This document shows positions 16,255 through 20,028 of a DNA stretch of 20,028 nucleotides, one piece after another. The DNA lies in assembly GCA_001508835.1 (NCBI GenBank), contig LGFB01000002.1, forward strand, positions 1-20,028, written 5' to 3'. The stretch comes from a bacterium 42_11. GTDB lineage: Bacteria > Synergistota > GBS-1. Below the pieces are notes generated by a model that had not been told where the DNA came from, did no database searches, and saw nothing but the letters and a program-made list of their open reading frames with translations. Position 1 is the first letter of the stretch. Each line of letters begins with the position of its first letter. The translations under genes were made by a program, and so were the position numbers.

Positions 16255-16862
16255 AAGGATATCATGTCCCTTATTTTCTCGAGCTTTTTCTCTCCTATTC
16301 CCTTAACCTTAAGCAAATCCGCCGCTGTCCTAAAGGGACCGTTTTTCTCTCTATATTCTATAATCCTTTCAGCTATGGTCTTCCCAACGCCTGGTAACTT
16401 CTCAAGCTCCTCCAATGAAGCCTTGTTAACATTAATCAATCTGGACTTCCCTTCCAAAGTCCTGCCTTTACCGCTTTCGCCTATTGAAGCTCCATTTGAG
16501 GGCTCCTTTATACTCGAGATGTAAATCTTTTCCCCGTCCTCAACCACACGCGCCAAGTTTACCGTTCTGGAATCTGCATCAGGAGAAAGCCCTCCCGCCA
16601 TATCGACCACCTCAAAAAGCCTTGTCCCTTTCTTAACTTTATAAACACCCGGATTTTTAACGGCTCCGCAAAGTTGAACGTAAAGGAAGGAAGAAACGGG
16701 GGAAACTTGTCCCTTAACTTCCTTCTTATCCTCGTTTCCAGCTTTTACTATTATTCCACCAGGGGGAGGGCTAAATCTCTCATAAAGATGAAAGGCAAAA
16801 CCTGCAACCAAAACTAAAAGGATTATCAAGAGTAAACCTTTCTTCTGGTTGTCAGAGAACAA
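16251..16862 (-). CDS. comEA: ComEA-type DNA-binding competence protein
   Basis: ComEA binds double-stranded DNA at the outside of the cytoplasmic membrane and hands it to the uptake machinery. The 203-residue protein has one N-terminal membrane span (about 9-27) and a linker. A SLBB domain follows (about 60-117, LCGAVKNPGVYKVKKGTRLF), then a C-terminal helix-hairpin-helix pair (about 141-203, with LPGVGKTIA and VKGIGEKKL). This is the layout of Gram-positive-type ComEA rather than the short secreted HhH form. The TTG at 16862 immediately follows the stop of the crotonase gene, with GGAGG about nine bases upstream. It shares TTGA with comEC. Confidence 0.93.
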   Translation of the reverse strand: MFSDNQKKGLLLIILLVLVAGFAFHLYERFSPPPGGIIVKAGNEDKKEVKGQVSPVSSFLYVQLCGAVKNPGVYKVKKGTRLFEVVDMAGGLSPDADSRTVNLARVVEDGEKIYISSIKEPSNGASIGESGKGRTLEGKSRLINVNKASLEELEKLPGVGKTIAERIIEYREKNGPFRTAADLLKVKGIGEKKLEKIRDMISF

Positions 16863-17630
16863 TCACTTTCCCCTCCAAATAGGCTTTCTCTTCTCCAGAA
16901 AAGCCCTTATACCCTCTTTAGCATCTTCAGTTTGAGTAAGAACGGTAAAAAGCTCACTTGCGTAATCCAAAGCCTGATGATAAGGAAGGTCTTCAGAGGC
17001 ATAAATCCCCTTCTTCGCAAGCTCTATAGCAAAAGGATTCCTCTCGGACAACTCTAAGGCGAACCTCTCCGTCTCCCTCTCCAATTCTTCATCAGGAACT
17101 ACCCTATTAACCAAGCCAAGTCTGTAAGCTTCGTGAGCATCAATCCATTCTCCCAAAAGGACCATTTCAAGCGCTCTCTTTCTTCCAAGGCATCTCGAAG
17201 CTATAACTCCTGGACCTATGCATGCCAATCCAACCCTAATTGCCGTTGTCCCTATCGTGGCAGTTTCCGAAGCTATAGCGAAATCGCTGGCCATCATTAA
17301 ACCCGCCCCGTTAGCAAGAACGTAACCCCTGACAGAGGCCACCACGGGTTTTCTCATATCAGCTATCGTGTGACTATGAAGCTCCATAAGTTTAACGAAC
17401 TCCCTTAATTCCTTACCCTCCCTTTTCAAAAACTCATTGAGGTCTATACCAGCTGAGAAATTTTCTCCTTCCGACCTGATCACGATAACACGAACTTCAG
17501 GATCCTCTTCAAAATCAAGTAAGGCCTGATTAAGCTGAGTAGCTAAGGGAATATTAAAGGTGTTCATTCTTTCTGGCCTATTTAAAGAAATAAAAGCTAT
17601 CGGTGGTTTCCTTTCTCTCAATATCTCCAT
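16863..17630 (-). CDS. Crotonase-fold (enoyl-CoA hydratase/isomerase family) protein, divergent active site
   Basis: The 255-residue protein belongs to the crotonase superfamily, whose members act on acyl-CoA thioesters stabilised by an oxyanion hole. Oxyanion segments are visible at FSAGIDL (58-64) and ANGAGLMMASD (106-116). By hand alignment with rat crotonase, the two hydratase glutamates (E144, E164) correspond to Gly110 and Ala130, so ordinary enoyl-CoA hydration is unlikely. It could be an isomerase, hydrolase, decarboxylase or other member. The C-terminal LEKRKPIW is typical of the family. I prefer ATG 17630 over TTG 17636 because GGGTGG sits six bases before the ATG and directly abuts the TTG. 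It lies between larC (24-base gap) and comEA (no gap). No fatty-acid oxidation genes are nearby, so the substrate is unknown. Confidence 0.87.
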   Translation of the reverse strand: MEILRERKPPIAFISLNRPERMNTFNIPLATQLNQALLDFEEDPEVRVIVIRSEGENFSAGIDLNEFLKREGKELREFVKLMELHSHTIADMRKPVVASVRGYVLANGAGLMMASDFAIASETATIGTTAIRVGLACIGPGVIASRCLGRKRALEMVLLGEWIDAHEAYRLGLVNRVVPDEELERETERFALELSERNPFAIELAKKGIYASEDLPYHQALDYASELFTVLTQTEDAKEGIRAFLEKRKPIWRGK

Positions 17631-17636
17631 CTTCAA

Positions 17637-17642
17637 CCACCC
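17637..17642 (-). promoter_or_regulatory. Ribosome binding site of the crotonase gene
   Basis: GGGTGG on the minus strand lies six bases before the ATG at 17630 but directly adjoins the TTG at 17636, which favours the ATG start. It sits in the 24-base gap after larC. Confidence 0.55.
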
Positions 17643-17654
17643 TTTTAAATTTTA

Positions 17655-18761
17655 TCACACTAACTTTTTTATGTCTTCAAACTCCAGTTTTACCTTTCTA
17701 ATATCCTTAAAAGAGCTTATCTTAACTGTAAGTTTAGGATCTGCACTGACAATCTTACTTTCCCTATCCATTTCCACCTTCGTAAGAGGAACAATTCTAA
17801 TACCTATAGTAGAGGTCCATCTGAAAATGGACTCTATAACCTCCTCCAAGCTTCCTTTCGAGGCTATGGCTCCAAGTTTATAAGCAGGTCTTCCCTTTTT
17901 CATATAAATAGGGGTAAAATAAACATCTACAGCACCGCTTTCCATAACTTTTTCAAGAGCTAAAGCCATTTCTTCCCCAGTCATATCATCTATATTGGCA
18001 AAAATCTCAAACCAATCCTCACATGGTCTCTCATCTTCTCCTAAAATGGCCCTCAAAACGTTAGGAATAGGTAGCTTTTTTGTTCCAGCTCCATAACCTA
18101 TGCTCTTTATCCTCATATACGGCATAGAAGTGAAACCTTCGGAAACGATAGCGGCAATTCCAATCCCTGTAGGAGTAACAAGCTCGCTCTCAATATCAAG
18201 GCTACCCAAGGAAATACCCTTCATCCTCGCTATCTCAAGAACTGCGGGAGCAGGAACTGGGATTAAACCGTGCATGGAATTGGTAAAACCTCTACCGTCA
18301 AAGAGGGGAGAAAATAAGACCTTTTTGGGCTTTAAATAGCTCATGCAAAGAGAAAAGCTAACCACATCAACTATGGAATCGTCGGCACCAACTTCATGAA
18401 AAGCCACATCCTCAACTTTAACTTTATGCACCTTGGCTTCAGCTTGAGCTATAACCTCAAAAATTCTTAGAGACAGATCTTTTACTTCCCCACTAAGAGA
18501 ACTTTCCTCTATCAGTCTTACTATATCCTTATAAGTCCTATGGTGGTGGTGGTGGTGATGGTGAGCTTTCTCTTTACTTTTAACAATAAATCTTTTCGCT
18601 CTTATCCCATTTACAAAATTCTCTTCCAGTTTAATTTCCACCTCTAACTTCAAAGAGCCTATCTCAGAAAGTAAATATTCAAAATCAACTCCTGCATCTA
18701 TTAAAGAAGCAACAAGCATATCTCCTGCAACTCCAGACTTCGCATCGAAATATAAGATCAT
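17655..18761 (-). CDS. larC: LarC, nickel-pincer cofactor nickel-insertion protein
   Basis: LarC inserts nickel into the pyridinium bisthiocarboxylate mononucleotide to finish the nickel-pincer cofactor of LarA. The 368-residue product shows family motifs: YFDAKSGVAGDM (4-15), FHEVGADDSIVDV (121-133), PVPAPAVLEI (168-177), ELVTPTGI (193-200) and NIDDMTGE (256-263). A run of eight histidines (67-74) is a plausible nickel store or chaperone element, as in other His-rich nickel proteins. In Lactobacillus plantarum larC is made from two frames by ribosomal frameshifting; here both halves are in one uninterrupted frame. The ATG at 18761 has GGGGAGGAG about eight bases upstream. It follows larB after 18 bases. 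Confidence 0.95.
   Translation of the reverse strand: MILYFDAKSGVAGDMLVASLIDAGVDFEYLLSEIGSLKLEVEIKLEENFVNGIRAKRFIVKSKEKAHHHHHHHHRTYKDIVRLIEESSLSGEVKDLSLRIFEVIAQAEAKVHKVKVEDVAFHEVGADDSIVDVVSFSLCMSYLKPKKVLFSPLFDGRGFTNSMHGLIPVPAPAVLEIARMKGISLGSLDIESELVTPTGIGIAAIVSEGFTSMPYMRIKSIGYGAGTKKLPIPNVLRAILGEDERPCEDWFEIFANIDDMTGEEMALALEKVMESGAVDVYFTPIYMKKGRPAYKLGAIASKGSLEEVIESIFRWTSTIGIRIVPLTKVEMDRESKIVSADPKLTVKISSFKDIRKVKLEFEDIKKLV
18540..18563 (-). repeat. CAY triplet tract encoding eight histidines in larC
   Basis: On the minus strand eight consecutive His codons occur (CAC CAT, then five CAC, then CAT), giving a near-perfect trinucleotide repeat within larC. It probably reflects selection for metal binding. 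Slippage would change the His number without breaking the frame. Confidence 0.85.
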
Positions 18762-18779
18762 ACAGAAATCTCCTCCCCG

Positions 18780-19541
18780 TCAAAGGTTACCATTTACAAG
18801 AGAGTTAATCATATGAGCAAAAACCGCAGCTCCAAAGCCATTATCTATATTAACCACGGCAACACCGCTTGAACAAGAGTTAAGCATCGTTAAAAGAGCA
18901 GAAACTCCCCTAAAGTTAGCCCCATATCCTACAGAAGTAGGAACAGCAATAACAGGTTTAGAAACAAGGCCAGCCACAACCGATGGAAGAGCTCCCTCCA
19001 TTCCTGCAACCACTACTATTGCACTGGAAGACTGAAGATCATCGATATAAGGAAAGAGGCGGTGAACCCCCGCAACTCCAACATCGTATATCCTTTTAAC
19101 GTTGTTCCCTAATATTTCTAAAACCACAGCTGCCTCCTCAGCAACGCTAAAATCAGCAGTTCCAGCCGAAACAACAGAAACATGACCTTTTATGTTTTTT
19201 ATCCCCTCTCTTCTTCTAAGGCATATCAGCCGCGCATCTTCGTAATATAGAATTTCGTCTCCTATCTTTTCCTTCAGATACTCATATAAATCTTTACTTG
19301 CCCTTGTGCCAATTATATTTACCGCATCACTTTGGAGCATATGCTCAAATATCTTTAAAACCTGTTCCTTCGTCTTACCTTCACAGAAAATAACTTCGGA
19401 CATTCCCCTTCTAAGCTTTCTGTGATGGTCAATCTTCGCGAAATCCAAATCCTCAAAGGGAAGCTTCCTTAAGATATTCACTCCTTCATCAACAGACAGA
19501 TCCCCTCTTTTAACCCTTTCTAAGAGCTCCCTGACATCCAA
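18780..19541 (-). CDS. larB: LarB, nicotinate adenine dinucleotide carboxylase/hydrolase
   Basis: LarB carboxylates the pyridinium ring of nicotinic acid adenine dinucleotide and releases AMP, the first step toward the nickel-pincer cofactor. The 253-residue protein has the family-specific N-terminal region (LLERVKRGDLSVDEG, then FAKIDHHRKLRRGMSEVIFCEGKT) and a PurE-like domain from about 115 (VSAGTADFSVAEEAAVVLE; VVAGMEGALPSVVAGLV; PTSVGYGANFRG). C223 lies at the position of the catalytic cysteine described for the Lactobacillus enzyme (from memory, C221). The TTG at 19541 is accepted because the product then begins exactly where LarB proteins begin, with AAGGAGGGTGG upstream. It follows larA after 17 bases. 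Confidence 0.95.
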   Translation of the reverse strand: MDVRELLERVKRGDLSVDEGVNILRKLPFEDLDFAKIDHHRKLRRGMSEVIFCEGKTKEQVLKIFEHMLQSDAVNIIGTRASKDLYEYLKEKIGDEILYYEDARLICLRRREGIKNIKGHVSVVSAGTADFSVAEEAAVVLEILGNNVKRIYDVGVAGVHRLFPYIDDLQSSSAIVVVAGMEGALPSVVAGLVSKPVIAVPTSVGYGANFRGVSALLTMLNSCSSGVAVVNIDNGFGAAVFAHMINSLVNGNL

Positions 19542-19558
19542 CTATTGAACCACCCTCC

Positions 19559-20028
19559 TTACATAGTATCTATGATTGTGTAACGACCATAAGGGATGAA
19601 AGCCACCTTAGCATCAGCTCCATGCTTATCTAAAGCAGCACGATAGGCCTCTTCTATGGTTTTAAACACGCTAAAGCCCACTTGCCTCGCCATATCGAAA
19701 TTCTCCTCTCGAGTAATTAAGTAGATATCGGCATGGAGCATAGCTGTATAGATTTTATACCATATACAACCAGCCCACAACTCGCGCGTCCTATCGTAGA
19801 AGGCTTTTAAAACCTTTTCATGATTTTCATCCGTGGGGGGCAGAAAATCAGCCATCAAATCCATTAAAGCAAACCCTGGCCAAGAACCATAACCAGGACA
19901 AGGAGTAGCGAAAATGATGGTTCCACCCTTTTTAACCACCGGCAAAGCATTAACTACCGCCCACCCTGTATGAAAGAATAGATGATCCGTAGGGGCTGAG
20001 GAACCCACTATCGCGATATCAGCCTTCT
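19559..20028 (-). CDS. larA: LarA, nickel-dependent lactate racemase family (C-terminal part only)
   Basis: The last 156 codons are visible, and the 5' part lies beyond the right edge. The reading is open to the edge, where it begins KADIAIVGSSAPTDHLFF; an apparent GTG start at 20008 is only an internal Val codon. The visible part matches the C-terminal domain of LarA-type racemases (KKGGTIIFATPCPGYGS, LPPTDENHEKVL, GADAKVAFIPYGRY). LarA interconverts D- and L-lactate, or in relatives other 2-hydroxy acids, using a nickel-pincer cofactor bound to a lysine. The substrate cannot be judged because the N-terminal catalytic half (His and cofactor-lysine residues) is missing. larB and larC follow directly, so cofactor genes are co-transcribed with their user. 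larE, also needed for the cofactor, is not in the window. Confidence 0.9.
   Translation of the reverse strand, partial: KADIAIVGSSAPTDHLFFHTGWAVVNALPVVKKGGTIIFATPCPGYGSWPGFALMDLMADFLPPTDENHEKVLKAFYDRTRELWAGCIWYKIYTAMLHADIYLITREENFDMARQVGFSVFKTIEEAYRAALDKHGADAKVAFIPYGRYTIIDTM

Noticed and set aside
18540..18563. Histidine repeat as an artificial His tag or vector remnant
   Set aside because: It is internal to LarC, longer than a standard tag, mixes CAC and CAT, and His-rich segments are natural in nickel-handling proteins.
20006..20008. GTG at 20008 as the start of larA
   Set aside because: The frame stays open to the window edge with conserved residues (ADIAIV) before it; the GTG is an internal valine codon of a cut gene.

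Overview
The window is a gene-dense stretch of bacterial chromosome. All 22 genes (20 complete, one cut at each edge) lie on the minus strand. The largest gap between them is about 26 bases and many neighbours overlap, so the whole window reads as part of one long operon, or a chain of read-through operons, transcribed from high to low coordinates. I see no tRNA, rRNA, CRISPR array, insertion sequence or convincing terminator. No stretch above 300 bases lacks a gene.

In transcription order there are three blocks. Block 1 (about 20028-16251) holds the 3' end of larA, then larB and larC for the nickel-pincer cofactor of lactate-racemase-type enzymes, then a crotonase-fold gene and comEA. Block 2 (about 16254-9668) holds comEC, recJ, apt, a RelA/SpoT-family (p)ppGpp enzyme, dtd and a glyoxalase-II-like metallo-beta-lactamase-fold hydrolase. 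recJ-apt-rel-dtd-hydrolase is a familiar Firmicutes-type order. Block 3 (about 9690-1) is the rod-shape and septum-placement cluster radC-mreB-mreC-mreD-mrdA(PBP2)-minC-minD-minE-rodA, followed by an uncharacterised radical SAM protein (TIGR03960 type) and its usual partner (TIGR03936/DUF2344 type), cut by the window edge.

The organism is probably a rod-shaped anaerobe that places its septum with a complete MinCDE system. The gene order resembles Clostridia and allied phyla such as Synergistota. Moderate G+C by eye, heavy use of AGG/AGA for arginine and Lys/Glu-rich proteins would fit a thermophile. This placement is inference and I cannot name a genus. Half of the complete genes appear to start with TTG.

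Most of the window is housekeeping. The points worth a second look are inside otherwise ordinary proteins: an HxDD signature in the (p)ppGpp synthetase domain where RxKD or ExDD is expected; Arg-Ala replacing the usual Thr-Thr in the second phosphate loop of MreB; a crotonase lacking both hydratase glutamates, sitting between larC and comEA; a ComEC without its C-terminal hydrolase domain; an eight-histidine tract in an unsplit LarC; and the uncharacterised radical SAM pair. I found no clear new multi-gene system.
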